From: Phytoactinopolyspora alkaliphila
GTDB lineage: Bacteria > Actinomycetota > Actinomycetes > Jiangellales > Jiangellaceae
DNA: 64,000 nt
Reading direction: 5' to 3'
Assembly (NCBI RefSeq): GCF_010550695.1
Contig: NZ_JAAGOB010000004.1
Location: forward strand, 124,001 to 188,000
The translations under genes were made by a program, and so were the position numbers. Each line of letters starts with the position of its first letter. Position 1 is the stretch's first letter. The notes under the pieces were generated by a model. That model searched no databases, was not told the DNA's origin, and saw only the letters and a program-made list of their open reading frames with translations. Below are positions 17,300 to 26,368 of the stretch, one piece after another.

Positions 17300-18603
17300 T
17301 GGGTGGCCCAGTAGGCGTCCGCCTCGGCCTGGATCGTCTCGAGGATCGGCATCGGGTCACCCGGGCTGGTGACGAACGCGCCGAACCCATCCAGCGCCGC
17401 GGTGAGCACCGGCTGGGGTGTCGCCTCGAAGTAGCGCTCGACCAACCGGATCTCGTCGGTGCCGGCCTCCTCACCGAGCGCGGCCAGCCGCTCGTCACGG
17501 ATCTCGGCGTTCGGGTTGAACGAGACGTCTCCGCGGGCGTTCGCCCACTCGGTCTGTGCCTCGGCGCCTACCCACCAGGTGAGATAGTCGAGAGCCTGGT
17601 CGCGGTCGTCGGCCTCCTGCGCTGCGCAGAGGGGGCCGGACTCGACGATCAGCGATGTCCGATCCAGGGACGGGTCGACGTTCGGGATCACGAACAGGTC
17701 GTAGTCCTCACCGGAGACCATCCCCAGCTCGTTCAATGAGCCGGTAAAGAAGGTGCCGAAGTTCAGCATGGCGACGTCACCGTTGTTGAGCAGCACCTGC
17801 GGATCATCGGCCAGTCCGGGATCACTGAAGTATCCCGCTTCGATCATGTCGCCCCACTGCTCCATCACGGCCACGACACCCGGGTCGGTGTAGCTCGCCT
17901 CGCCGGTCCCCAGGGCCTCGTACAGGTCAGGATCCGACCCCGCGAGCAGGGTCTGGAACCACACGAACGAGAACAGGATGTTGGTCTGGTAGAAGGCCGG
18001 GATGCCTTCCGCCGCCAACGTGTCCGCGATGTGCATCAGGTCGTCCCACGTCTGGGGCGCCTCGAGGCCGTGGTCGGCGAAGACGTGCTTGTTGTAGTAC
18101 AGCACCCAGTACGCAACATTCAGCGGGACGCAGTACTGCTCGCCGTCATAGGTGTAGTACTGCTCCAGATCCGCCGGGATGTCACCGCTGGCGATCGCCT
18201 CCGCCCAGATGTCACTGGTCGGGGCCACCATGCCCTCGTCGACGAGCTCGGCCAGCGCGTCGCCGGTGTGCCAGGTGAAGAGGGTGGGCTTTTCCCTGGT
18301 CCGGAAGGACTGCTTGATGAAGGCGGAGTAGGCGTCGGCGTCGGAGTAGCCGGTGAAGTCCAGGTCCCAGCCGACCTGCTCCTCGGAGGCATCGCTGACC
18401 CGGTCGAACTGCGGTTCCCACGCCGCTTTGTCGGTGTAGAACTTCAACGTGCCGCTGTCGCGTGCCTCGCCGTTCGAGGTACCGGGCGCGTTCGCATCGC
18501 CGTCATCACCGTTGCCGTCATCGCCGCCGCAAGCCGCGAGCAGGAGCGCTCCCGCGGTCAGGCCGGCGAGGGCGAACCTGGTCATCGTGGACCTGTCTGT
18601 CAT
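17296..18603 (-). CDS. Sugar-binding lipoprotein of ABC importer
   Basis: 435 residues. The signal sequence with lipobox LLAAC puts the lipid-modified cysteine at Cys25, followed by an acidic, Gly/Asp/Asn-rich linker. The remainder is an extracellular solute-binding protein family 1 fold (GTLKFYTDKAAWEPQFDRV; YKNKHVF-like YYNKHVFADHGLEAPQTWDDL; DYLTWWVGAEAQTEW). It captures the sugar for the two downstream permeases. The ligand is unknown. ATG at 18603 is preceded by GAGGTGG. Confidence 0.93.
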   Translation of the reverse strand: MTDRSTMTRFALAGLTAGALLLAACGGDDGNGDDGDANAPGTSNGEARDSGTLKFYTDKAAWEPQFDRVSDASEEQVGWDLDFTGYSDADAYSAFIKQSFRTREKPTLFTWHTGDALAELVDEGMVAPTSDIWAEAIASGDIPADLEQYYTYDGEQYCVPLNVAYWVLYYNKHVFADHGLEAPQTWDDLMHIADTLAAEGIPAFYQTNILFSFVWFQTLLAGSDPDLYEALGTGEASYTDPGVVAVMEQWGDMIEAGYFSDPGLADDPQVLLNNGDVAMLNFGTFFTGSLNELGMVSGEDYDLFVIPNVDPSLDRTSLIVESGPLCAAQEADDRDQALDYLTWWVGAEAQTEWANARGDVSFNPNAEIRDERLAALGEEAGTDEIRLVERYFEATPQPVLTAALDGFGAFVTSPGDPMPILETIQAEADAYWATQ

Positions 18604-18709
18604 GACACCACCTCGTTGTGTGTTGTGTACTCGGAATCGATGAATGCGCGCCGACCTGCCGCCGACCCTCGTCAGCGTCGAATGCCTCAGACTGCGCAGA
18701 GTGTCGGGT

Positions 18710-19429
18710 TCAGCCGGAGAGCCGCTCCCGGACTATCTGGATGACGTTGTCGAGATGCTCTTCCATCGCGCTGCGAGCTGCTTGCACATCTCCCGCCACG
18801 ATCAGTTCGGTGATGTGCCGGTGCTCCTCGAAGTCCCGTCTCTCGTCGCCGTGCAGGCGCAGGATCTCCAGCTGTTCCTCGGCATGGATGAACACGATGG
18901 AGTCGATCACCTCAGCCAGCACCGTGTTGCCGCCCGCGACCGCGATGGTGCGATGGAAGTTGAGGTTGACGAGCCACAGCTGCTCGTCGGCCTCGGATAC
19001 ACATCGCTCGGCCTCACTCAAGGTGGCGATCATGGATTCCATCCCGTCCGGGTCGCGGACGGTGGCGGCCAGGGCCGCGATCGGCGGCTCGATCTGGCGT
19101 CGCGCCTCCAGCAGTTCGACGAGCATCCCCCGGGTCGGCTTCGGATAGAGCGGATTCGGCAGCACCATGCGCCGCACGTTCTCCCCGACGTACACGCCCG
19201 ACCCGTGCCGCAGGGTCACGCCGCCCATCGCCTCGAGACGCCGAAGCGCCTCACGCATGGTGGGCACGGCAACCTGAAACCGAGCCGCCAGGACTTTCAC
19301 AGAATCGAGCTGATCACCAGGCTGAAGCGACTCCCGGTGAATCATCGCCGCCACGGCCGATGCCAAGTCGTTCGAAAGATTACGACGCTGAGGTTGGCCG
19401 GACTCGTGAGCGGCGCTTGCCGGATACAT
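18710..19429 (-). CDS. GntR-family regulator with FCD domain
   Basis: 239 residues. The N-terminal winged helix (~15-80: NDLASAVAAMIHRESLQPGDQL... VAVPTMREALRRLEAMGGVTLRHGSGVYV) and a helical C-terminal FCD domain, with metal-binding-type residues in NLNFHRTIA and EHRHITELI, place it in the FadR subfamily. These sense carboxylates such as uronates or aldarates. It is upstream of and codirectional with the importer operon, which it probably controls. Start ATG at 19429, with an operator almost touching it. Confidence 0.9.
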   Translation of the reverse strand: MYPASAAHESGQPQRRNLSNDLASAVAAMIHRESLQPGDQLDSVKVLAARFQVAVPTMREALRRLEAMGGVTLRHGSGVYVGENVRRMVLPNPLYPKPTRGMLVELLEARRQIEPPIAALAATVRDPDGMESMIATLSEAERCVSEADEQLWLVNLNFHRTIAVAGGNTVLAEVIDSIVFIHAEEQLEILRLHGDERRDFEEHRHITELIVAGDVQAARSAMEEHLDNVIQIVRERLSG

Positions 19430-19431
19430 AT

Positions 19432-19446
19432 AGTGATCTAATCACT
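19432..19446. promoter_or_regulatory. GntR-type operator dyad
   Basis: AGTGAT-CTA-ATCACT is a perfect 6-3-6 inverted repeat, 2 nt upstream of the regulator's start codon. FadR-subfamily operators are of this size and symmetry. Its position would block transcription, so autorepression is likely. I did not find a second copy in front of the binding-protein gene. Confidence 0.65.
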
Positions 19447-19792
19447 TTATGTTTCTTCGGTCTAGGTCCGTGACCAAACCGCAACCCGAGCCTAGTGATC
19501 ACCAGCGGGATGCCCGATTTTCTACCTCCGATGGGGTTCCACGCTGCACCTTCGTGACCTATATTCCTGTTAGGAATGAGTCGCGAGCGGTGTCACCGCC
19601 GAGCTATACGGTGAGGCCGAAGAAAGAATCCGGCCCAGAGGGGCACCGGTGAGTCGCTCAGGGTCCGGTCAGGGCCGGAACGGGCCCCAGCCATCCGATG
19701 AGTTCTTGGTCCCTACCAAGTCCTCATAGAGACGACAGCTCACGAGACAACGGCCACCGGCCGCATCGCCGGGGCACGATAGAGGAGGAGAA
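19447..19792. other. Intergenic region upstream of the DrrA-like gene
   Basis: A divergent promoter region with no gene I can support. It has a 6-3-6 dyad ATTCCT-GTT-AGGAAT (19563-19577), a possible operator, and a strong AGGAGGAG ribosome binding site just before the GTG at 19793. No recognised riboswitch. Confidence 0.5.
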
Positions 19793-20782
19793 GTGGCACA
19801 ATCGCCCATCGGACTAGCCATCGAGGCGTCTGGGCTGGTGAAGCACTTCGGAGACACCAAGGCTGTCGACGGCGTCGATCTCGCGGTCCCGGCCGGAACG
19901 GTGTTCGGCGTGCTAGGACCCAATGGCGCGGGCAAGACCACCACAGTCAGGATGCTGGCCACGCTACTTCAGCCCGACGCGGGAGAGGCACGCGTACTCG
20001 GCCACGACATCAGCAAAGAGGCCGACGCGGTTCGTAGCCGGGTCAGCCTCACGGGTCAGTTCGCCTCCGTCGACGAAGACCTCACCGGCTTCGAGAACCT
20101 GGTACTGCTGTCCCGCCTGCTCGGCTACTCCAAACCACAGTCACGGGCACGAGCTACTGACTTGCTGGACGCGTTCGGCCTCGCCGATGCCGCCGAGAGG
20201 CAGGTGAAGAAGTACTCCGGTGGCATGCGCCGCCGTATCGACCTCGCGGCGAGCATCGTCGCCACGCCCGACGTCCTGTTTCTCGACGAGCCCACCACCG
20301 GTCTGGATCCGCGTAGCCGGAACCAGGTCTGGGACATCGTCCGCGTCCTCGTGGCCAGCGGGACCACCGTCCTGTTGACCACTCAGTACCTGGATGAAGC
20401 GGACCAGCTGGCCGACCGGATCGCGGTCATCGACCACGGCAAGGTCATCGCCGAGGGCACCAGTGGCCAGTTGAAGGCGTCGGTCGGCTCGGGCGCCGTG
20501 CACATCCGGCTCCGAGACGCCGGCACGCGGCCGGCGGCGGAACGCCTTCTCGCCCACCGGCTCGGGACCGAGATCTTCCTGGAACATGATCCGGTCGCGC
20601 TCACCGCTCGCTCGGCGGACGCAGCTGTCGTCTCGGCCGCGATCACGGAACTTACCGAGGCCGGAATCCCGGTCGCTGAGTTCTCGCTCGGCCAGCCCAG
20701 CCTCGACGAGGTTTTCCTCGCCCTGACCGGGCATCCCGCGGAAGAACACACCGACGAGACCACTGAGGAAGAAGCGGCATGA
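19793..20782 (+). CDS. DrrA-like ABC exporter ATP-binding protein
   Basis: 329 residues. Walker [10 protein letters not shown], signature YSGGMRRR, Walker [13 protein letters not shown] and the H-loop region [15 protein letters not shown] are intact. The extra C-terminal ~90 residues, ending in [16 protein letters not shown], are the DrrA-type extension of drug and antibiotic exporters. It powers the adjacent permease. GTG start at 19793 has AGGAGGAG upstream. Stop and next start overlap (ATGA). Confidence 0.93.
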   Translation: MAQSPIGLAIEASGLVKHFGDTKAVDGVDLAVPAGTVFGVLGPNGAGKTTTVRMLATLLQPDAGEARVLGHDISKEADAVRSRVSLTGQFASVDEDLTGFENLVLLSRLLGYSKPQSRARATDLLDAFGLADAAERQVKKYSGGMRRRIDLAASIVATPDVLFLDEPTTGLDPRSRNQVWDIVRVLVASGTTVLLTTQYLDEADQLADRIAVIDHGKVIAEGTSGQLKASVGSGAVHIRLRDAGTRPAAERLLAHRLGTEIFLEHDPVALTARSADAAVVSAAITELTEAGIPVAEFSLGQPSLDEVFLALTGHPAEEHTDETTEEEAA

Positions 20783-21630
20783 CCACCCCCACCACTACCA
20801 GCACCGGAGGCACGGCTCCGGTGATCGACCAGAAGCTGCTGGCCGCTCTATCCAGCATCGATCGACCGCCGCGCCCCAATCCGGCGCAGGCGTCGTTCAC
20901 CTTCGGCTGGAGAGCACTGCTGAAGATCAAGCACGTCCCCGAGCAGCTTTTCGACGTGACCATGTTCCCCATCATGTTCACGCTGATGTTCACCTACCTC
21001 TTCGGCGGTGCTTTGGCGGGCTCGCCCCGCGAGTACATCCAAGATCTGCTACCTGGCATCTTGGTCCTCACGGTCGCGATGATCACCATGTACACCGGCC
21101 TGGGCATCAACAAGGACATCAACAAGGGCGTCTTCGACCGCTTCCGTTCGCTGCCCATCTGGCGACCGGCCGTGCTCGTGGGAGCACTGTTCGGCGATGT
21201 CCTCCGATACACGCTCGCTTCCATCATCGTGATCGGCCTGGGCTTGCTCATCGGCTTCCGCCCGGACGGCGGTGTGTTGGGCGTGGTCGCCGCGGTGGCG
21301 TTGCTCCTCGTGTTCGCTTTCAGCCTCTCTTGGATCTGGACCGCGCTCGGCTTCCTCATGCGCACCGAGGAGTCCCTGATGGCGGTCAGCATGATGATCC
21401 TGTTCCCCCTGACCTTCATCAGCAATGTCTTCGTCGACCCGGAGACGATGCCCGGCTGGCTCCAGGCTTTCGTGGACGTCAACCCGATCACTCACCTGTC
21501 GACGGCGTCGCGTGGGCTGATGCACGGCGACGTGGACATGACCCAGGTCGGCTGGGTTCTCGTCGCTTGTGTGGCACTTGTCGCTGTCTTCGGGCCCCTG
21601 ACGATGCGTCTGTTCCGCACCAAGCAATGA
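20779..21630 (+). CDS. DrrB-like ABC exporter permease
   Basis: 283 residues, ABC-2 type, about six membrane helices starting near residue 60. The motif FNKDINKG-like ([26 protein letters not shown]) and the late [26 protein letters not shown] are characteristic of DrrB/ABC-2 exporters. Together with the ATPase it probably exports a hydrophobic compound or antibiotic; substrate unknown. It starts 4 nt inside the ATPase gene. Confidence 0.92.
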   Translation: MTTPTTTSTGGTAPVIDQKLLAALSSIDRPPRPNPAQASFTFGWRALLKIKHVPEQLFDVTMFPIMFTLMFTYLFGGALAGSPREYIQDLLPGILVLTVAMITMYTGLGINKDINKGVFDRFRSLPIWRPAVLVGALFGDVLRYTLASIIVIGLGLLIGFRPDGGVLGVVAAVALLLVFAFSLSWIWTALGFLMRTEESLMAVSMMILFPLTFISNVFVDPETMPGWLQAFVDVNPITHLSTASRGLMHGDVDMTQVGWVLVACVALVAVFGPLTMRLFRTKQ

Positions 21631-21669
21631 CGCCGCCGGGTGCGGCTGCCGATGCGGTCGCACCCGCAC

Positions 21670-21771
21670 GAGCTCCCTCATGAACAGCTTCTCGATCGGC
21701 ACCCACAGCGAGAACGCCTGGCGGAAGATCACGACTCGGAGCGACAGGAGCCTGCGCGAGAGCGGGGTCAC
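21670..21771 (-). pseudogene. Probable 5' remnant of an MFS transporter gene
   Basis: Reading the minus strand from a GTG at 21771 (GTGA overlap with the ABC permease stop) gives MTPLSRRLLSLRVVIFRQAF followed by SLWVPIEKLFMREL, which looks like the first helix of an MFS efflux protein. After about 34 codons the sequence loses any resemblance and then runs antisense into the drrB-like gene. I read this as a truncated fourth gene of the operon. It is an inference from a short stretch. Confidence 0.4.
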
Positions 21772-22553
21772 CGTAGTCGCCGACGCGCCAGCACCGTCAG
21801 CACGCCGACGATCAGCAGCCAGGCGAGCAGCGCGGTGAGGTCAGCGCCGATCGAGCTCGTGCCCAGCCAGGACTCACGAATGGCGGCGCTGACCCGGCCC
21901 AGCGGAAGCACGTCGGAGACCACCTGCATCGGCTCAGGCATCACCGCGCGCGGCGGGCCGCCGGCACCGAGCAACCACATCGGGAAGAAGGCGAGCAAGC
22001 CGAGCGCCTGTGCCGAGCGCGTGGTCCGGGCGAGCATGCCCAGGACAAGCCCGATCCCCAGCATCACCACCGTGCCGAGTGCCAGGCCGACCAGCACCAT
22101 GCCGGGCCTCTGGATCGCCGGCACGCCGTACACCGGCGCCGCGACCGCGAGCACGGCCGTGGCGCCCAGCACGACCAGCACCACCGTGACCAGTGCTTGC
22201 GCGGCGAGCACGACACCGACCGGCACGCCCGCGCTGGCAAAGCGACGGAGCACGCCGCGCTCCCGGTAGCCGGCGACCATGACCGGCAGCCCGATGAGCG
22301 CGAGCGCGCCCAGAGGTACGGCAACGTAGTCGGCGACGTAGTAGTCGTCCGGTGTGGCGCCTCCATACTCCTCGGACGGCTCGGTGCCGAACACCCCTGC
22401 CAGGATGAGCATCAGCAACACCGGGAAGGCGAACGCGAACACCATCGCAGCCCACTCGCGCGTCATCAGCCGCATCTCGGCGACCGCAAGGATCCAGGTC
22501 GCCTGCGGCGCTCTCACCGTGCTCGTCGACGTGCTCAATCGCGTGCTCATCAT
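21768..22553 (-). CDS. ABC-2 type exporter permease
   Basis: 261 residues with six membrane helices (first at ~34-54, AAMVFAFAFPVLLMLILAGVF). GYRERGVLRRFASAGVPVGVVLAAQ is the conserved cytoplasmic segment of ABC-2 permeases, and PMWLLGAGGPPRAVMPEPMQVVSDVLPLG the C-terminal export motif. ATG-ATG at 22553/22550; the first overlaps the ATPase stop (ATGA). Partner of the ATPase upstream, under the two-component system. Confidence 0.9.
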   Translation of the reverse strand: MMSTRLSTSTSTVRAPQATWILAVAEMRLMTREWAAMVFAFAFPVLLMLILAGVFGTEPSEEYGGATPDDYYVADYVAVPLGALALIGLPVMVAGYRERGVLRRFASAGVPVGVVLAAQALVTVVLVVLGATAVLAVAAPVYGVPAIQRPGMVLVGLALGTVVMLGIGLVLGMLARTTRSAQALGLLAFFPMWLLGAGGPPRAVMPEPMQVVSDVLPLGRVSAAIRESWLGTSSIGADLTALLAWLLIVGVLTVLARRRLR

Positions 22554-23494
22554 CGGGCTCCAACCTGGGGCGTCACGGTCTCGGACTCGTTCGCCGGCGG
22601 CGTCGTGAGAAGGAGAAACGCCTCGGCCAGGCCGGGTCGGTGGACGTCGTAGTCGTGCGGAGCAAGTCCACGCCGGGCCAGCTCGGCGGCGACCGTCACC
22701 GCGGCCACCGCGGAGCCGGTCACCTCCGCCGTGGTCCCGTCGTGGCGGACGGTTGCAACGCCAGGAACCGACTCGATGCCCGAAAGGTCCACCGGCTGCG
22801 CTGAGAAGCTGATGCGCACGCCCCCGCAGACGCCCGCGGCCAGCTCCCTGGGTGTTCCCACGGCGCTCACCCGACCCTGATGGAGCAGGACGACGCGGTC
22901 GCAGAGTAGATGGGCCTCCTCCATGTCGTGGGTAACGAGGACGACCGTCGCGCCCCGGTCCCTGACCTGTCGTACCAGGCGCCACGTGTCTTGCCGGGCG
23001 ACAGGATCGAGGCCTTGGGTGAGCTCATCGAGGAACACCACGCGTGGCCGGTTGGCGAGCGCGAGTGCGATGAAGAGGCGCTGGCGCTCGCCGCCGGAGA
23101 GTCCGCCGTACGCCGAGCGCCCCAGCTGGGTCAGGCCCCATTGTTCGCGTAGCTCTCGCCAGTCGACGACGTCGCCGGCCAACCGGGTGAAGACTCGCAA
23201 TGCCTCGTCGACGCGCATGCGGTCCGGTAGCGCACACGACTGAAGCTGGGCACCGACCACTTCCCGGAGCGCTGACCGGTCGTGAGCTGGGTCGTGCCCG
23301 GCGACGTCGACCTGGCCGCCGTCGCGGTCGCGCAGACCTTGCACGATCTCGACGGTGGTGGTCTTGCCCATGCCGTTGCGGCCGACGATGCCGAGGATCT
23401 CGCCGCGGTACGCCTCAAAGGTGACGTCGTGCAGCACCTGGCGTCCGCCGTAGCGCTTGCTCAGGTTGTGCACGGAGATGAATGGTTGGGTCAT
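22550..23494 (-). CDS. ABC exporter ATP-binding protein
   Basis: 314 residues. Walker A GRNGMGKTT, signature LSGGERQRL and Walker B VVFLDELTQGLD are intact (note LTQGLD rather than PTTGLD). The D-loop and H-loop region VTHDMEEAHLLCDR follow. It lies between the response regulator and permease, a common layout for drug- or peptide-responsive exporters in actinobacteria. ATG at 23494. Confidence 0.92.
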   Translation of the reverse strand: MTQPFISVHNLSKRYGGRQVLHDVTFEAYRGEILGIVGRNGMGKTTTVEIVQGLRDRDGGQVDVAGHDPAHDRSALREVVGAQLQSCALPDRMRVDEALRVFTRLAGDVVDWRELREQWGLTQLGRSAYGGLSGGERQRLFIALALANRPRVVFLDELTQGLDPVARQDTWRLVRQVRDRGATVVLVTHDMEEAHLLCDRVVLLHQGRVSAVGTPRELAAGVCGGVRISFSAQPVDLSGIESVPGVATVRHDGTTAEVTGSAVAAVTVAAELARRGLAPHDYDVHRPGLAEAFLLLTTPPANESETVTPQVGAR

Positions 23495-23560
23495 GGTTTC
23501 GACGCTATGCAGCTCAGCCGGCCTCCGAGTCGGCCGAAGGAGGTGATTTGCCAGGGGCCG

Positions 23561-24235
23561 CTACGCCGTTGGTGGTACTTCTCCCGGCCGCACCAGCCCG
23601 GTCTCATAGGCGTACACCGCTGCCTGTACCCGGCTGGTGAGTTCAAGCTTGCCGAGCACCCGGGAGACGTGGGTCTTGGTGGTCAGCTCGGAGATGTGAA
23701 GCAGTGCGGCGATCTCGCGGTTGGACCGGCCTCGCGCAATCAGCTGCAGCACGTCGCGTTCCCGCTCGGTGAGCCGGTCCAGAGCGGGCCCGGACGGGAG
23801 CGGGGTCGGCGTACGGCTGGCAACGATGCGGTCGACCAGGCGCCGGGTCGTTGCGGGCGAGATCACGGCTCCGCCGGCGACCGCAGACCGGATCGCGTCC
23901 AGCAGCTGGGTGGGCGGCGTGTCCTTGACGAGAAAGCCGACCGCGCCGGCCTCGAGTGCGTCGAAGACGTTGTCGTCGGTGTCGAAGGTGGTCAGGATCA
24001 GCACGTGCGGAGCCTCAGACAGTCGCATCAGCCGCCGGGTCGCAGCGATGCCGTCCAAACGCGGCATCCGGATGTCCATCAGGACCACGTCCGGGCGGGT
24101 CTGTTCGACCATGTGGATCGCCGTGGCGCCGTCGGCCGCCTCGCCCACGACATCCAGGTCGTCGGTCGCCTCAAGGAGCGCGGTGAAGCCGGCGCGAACC
24201 AGCTCTTGGTCGTCGACGACGAGCACTCGGATCAT
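23561..24235 (-). CDS. NarL/DesR-type response regulator
   Basis: 224 residues. The receiver domain has the acidic pair at 8-9, phospho-acceptor Asp54 (LMDIRMPRLDG) and Lys ~104 (FLVKDTPP); the C-terminal LuxR HTH is LTERERDVLQLIARGRSNREIAALLHISELTTKTHVSRVLGKL. Paired with the histidine kinase upstream by an ATGA overlap. It probably controls the adjacent ABC exporter. Confidence 0.94.
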   Translation of the reverse strand: MIRVLVVDDQELVRAGFTALLEATDDLDVVGEAADGATAIHMVEQTRPDVVLMDIRMPRLDGIAATRRLMRLSEAPHVLILTTFDTDDNVFDALEAGAVGFLVKDTPPTQLLDAIRSAVAGGAVISPATTRRLVDRIVASRTPTPLPSGPALDRLTERERDVLQLIARGRSNREIAALLHISELTTKTHVSRVLGKLELTSRVQAAVYAYETGLVRPGEVPPTA

Positions 24236-25389
24236 CGCCTGCCCTCCACCGCGGTGTCCGGTGCGATCGGGAAGCTTGCGCGCAGCCGGAAGCCTCCGCC
24301 CGTACCGTCGACAGCGAGGGTGCCGTCGTAGAGTGCGACCCGTTCGGCCATGCCCGTGAGCCCTTGTCCGCGCCGTACCTGCGGGTTCCCGGGTCCGTCA
24401 TCGACCACGTCGATGCTGATGCGGTCACGGGTTCCGGTCAGATGCAACTCGACTCGGCTGTCTTGGGCGTGTTTGGCGGCGTTGGTGAGTGCCTCCTGGA
24501 TGACGCGATAGACGGCGAGGTCCAAGCCGGTTGGAAGCGTGGGCCACGCCCCTGTGCGTGAGACAACGACCTGAAGGCCGGCGGCACGGGCGTTGTCGAC
24601 GAGGCCCGGGAGGTCGGCAATGCCCGGCTGCGGTGGATGGGGCCCGGTCGCCGCATCGGGGCGGAGGACGACGAGCATCCGGCGCAGCTCCGCCAAGGCT
24701 TCCCGGCCGGTGCGCTCGATGACCGCCAGCGCGTCGGCCGCACGTTGAGGCCGGTCAGCCAGCAGGTGGCCGCCCACCCCGGCCTGGACGGTGATCACGC
24801 TCATCGCGTGGGCCACCACATCGTGCAACTCTCGGGCGATCCGGGCACGTTCGTCCGCGAGCTCCTGCTCGGCCAGGGCGCGGCGGGCCTGCTCCAGCTC
24901 CCTGGTCCGCGTCTCGAGCTGCTCGGCATAGGCACGCCGCCGGGCATCCACCACCCCGAAGCCCCAGGAGATCACCAGCACCGCGACCACGTAGAAGATT
25001 TCGTCGAGCTCGATGCTCCACATACCCACACCGACGGCAAGCAGCATCCAGGCGGGCGTGACCAACCCGAGTGCCCGCAGCCACAGGGAGCGTCTCCATG
25101 CACCGGTCGCGTACAGCGCCAGCAGCGTCGGAAGCGACTGGAGGAAGTGTCCTTCCCGGGCCACGCCCCCGAGTGCGCCCAGCCACACGGGATACGCGAT
25201 CGCGAAGATCAGCACCACGAGCAGCGGGTTCCGTTTGATCAGCAGTAGCGGCACCGTATTGACGGCGATGAGTACTCCCGCGGAGGCGCGGTCAAGCTCG
25301 CCGTCCGCCCAGGCCGAGGCAACAAAGATGGCGGCCAGCAGGCCCGTCACCACCAAGAGCCAGCGGCCGCCCAGCAGGTTCAGGTCCAC
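24232..25389 (-). CDS. DesK-type sensor histidine kinase
   Basis: 385 residues. Residues 10-145 hold four to five membrane helices, followed by a coiled region (RTRELEQARRALAEQE). The HisKA_3 box RIARELHDVVAHAMSV has phospho-His189, and the HATPase motif is VIQEALTNAAKHAQ and DDGPGNPQVRRGQGLTGM. Membrane-embedded sensing of lipid or drug stress is likely. GTG at 25389. Confidence 0.93.
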   Translation of the reverse strand: MDLNLLGGRWLLVVTGLLAAIFVASAWADGELDRASAGVLIAVNTVPLLLIKRNPLLVVLIFAIAYPVWLGALGGVAREGHFLQSLPTLLALYATGAWRRSLWLRALGLVTPAWMLLAVGVGMWSIELDEIFYVVAVLVISWGFGVVDARRRAYAEQLETRTRELEQARRALAEQELADERARIARELHDVVAHAMSVITVQAGVGGHLLADRPQRAADALAVIERTGREALAELRRMLVVLRPDAATGPHPPQPGIADLPGLVDNARAAGLQVVVSRTGAWPTLPTGLDLAVYRVIQEALTNAAKHAQDSRVELHLTGTRDRISIDVVDDGPGNPQVRRGQGLTGMAERVALYDGTLAVDGTGGGFRLRASFPIAPDTAVEGRR

Positions 25390-25489
25390 CTCAGCAGGAT
25401 AGGCCGCACCGGGACGGCGCGTCGTACGCCAAACGGTGCACGACCTCTGGCCGATGACACCGCCGACGCCCGCTGCCTAGCGTCGGTTC

Positions 25490-25963
25490 ATGGATTTCCA
25501 CACTGCGCACGCACGGATGACTGAGATCGTCGGCCGGTGGAGAACCGAGGGCCACCTCGTCGATGACCCGACGACGCTCATCCGCGGAACCGACACCTAC
25601 CGACTCCTTGCCGGCGGGCACTTCCTGATCCACGAGGTCGACGTGACGGTGGGCGACGTGCCGGTGATCGCCATCGAGGTGATCGGAGAGTTCGACCCGG
25701 CACACGGCAGCTTCGTCGCGCGCGCCTTCGACAACGACGGCGCCGTCACCGTGATGCGGGCCGCCCCGGACGAGCCGAACGTCTGGCGATTCACTGGGGG
25801 CGGGGACGTCGCGCCTGCTGCCCAAACGGATGCGACCGAGGCAGTGCGCTCGACACTGCGCATCGCCGAGGACGGACAGAGAATGCACGCACGCTGGGAG
25901 CGCTCGAGTGACGGCGATTCGTGGCGGCCGTGGATGGACATCGGCTTCACCAGGTTGCCGTAA
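25490..25963 (+). CDS. DUF1579-like small protein
   Basis: 157 residues, no signal peptide or membrane segment. Pattern HARMTEIVGRWRTEGHLVDD, TYRLLAGGHFLIHEVDVTVGD and ARWERSSDGDSWRPWMDIGFTRL resembles the lipocalin-like DUF1579 fold that is common in actinobacteria. Function unknown. ATG at 25490. It faces the tRNA-Leu gene, with a terminator hairpin between. Confidence 0.7.
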   Translation: MDFHTAHARMTEIVGRWRTEGHLVDDPTTLIRGTDTYRLLAGGHFLIHEVDVTVGDVPVIAIEVIGEFDPAHGSFVARAFDNDGAVTVMRAAPDEPNVWRFTGGGDVAPAAQTDATEAVRSTLRIAEDGQRMHARWERSSDGDSWRPWMDIGFTRLP

Positions 25964-25993
25964 TGCCCATGTGAGTCAGTCCCGAAACGACGA

Positions 25994-26018
25994 AGCCCCG
26001 GGTCGATGACCCGGGGCT
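25994..26018. terminator. Bidirectional terminator hairpin
   Basis: AGCCCCGGGTC and GACCCGGGGCT form a perfect 11-bp stem around GAT, between the small protein gene (+) and tRNA-Leu (-). No poly-T is present, as is usual in actinobacteria. Confidence 0.8.
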
Positions 26019-26025
26019 GTCACCG

Positions 26026-26109
26026 TGCGCGAGGGGGGAGTTGAACCCCCACGTCCTTTCGGACACACGGACCTGAACCGTGCGCGTCTGCCTATTCCGC
26101 CACCCGCGC
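26026..26109 (-). tRNA. tRNA-Leu (CAG)
   Basis: 84 nt. The complementary strand folds into acceptor GCGCGGG/CTCGCGC, D arm, anticodon stem CACGG/CCGTG with loop TTCAGGT (anticodon CAG), a long variable arm (class II, TGTCCGAAAGGACG), T stem GGGGG/CCCCC and discriminator A. CCA is not encoded. Confidence 0.95.
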
Positions 26110-26368
26110 GCGCTGCAGCCGACCTGGAAAGCATGTAAACCGGCTGCGGCACAGAAGTTTAACACGCACGAGGGGTTGGCCGAACCAGCATCGTGGAGGG
26201 CGCACAATGGTCCTGTGTGCCAGTAAGGCTGTGCGATGAACGGGCACACAGCTGACTGCGGCGCATTCTCTGGGAAGACGTCCCAGGGACAGCCGCAGCG
26301 TTCGCACGCCGATACCATCGGGCAGTCAGATGTGTCTTTCTTGACGCTCGCGAGGGAAGGAGGTGGCC

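Noticed and set aside
15540-17498. A single 652-residue fused permease
   Set aside because: The frame upstream of the ATG at 16355 is the shadow of the MalF-type gene. Two separate permeases with their own starts fit better.
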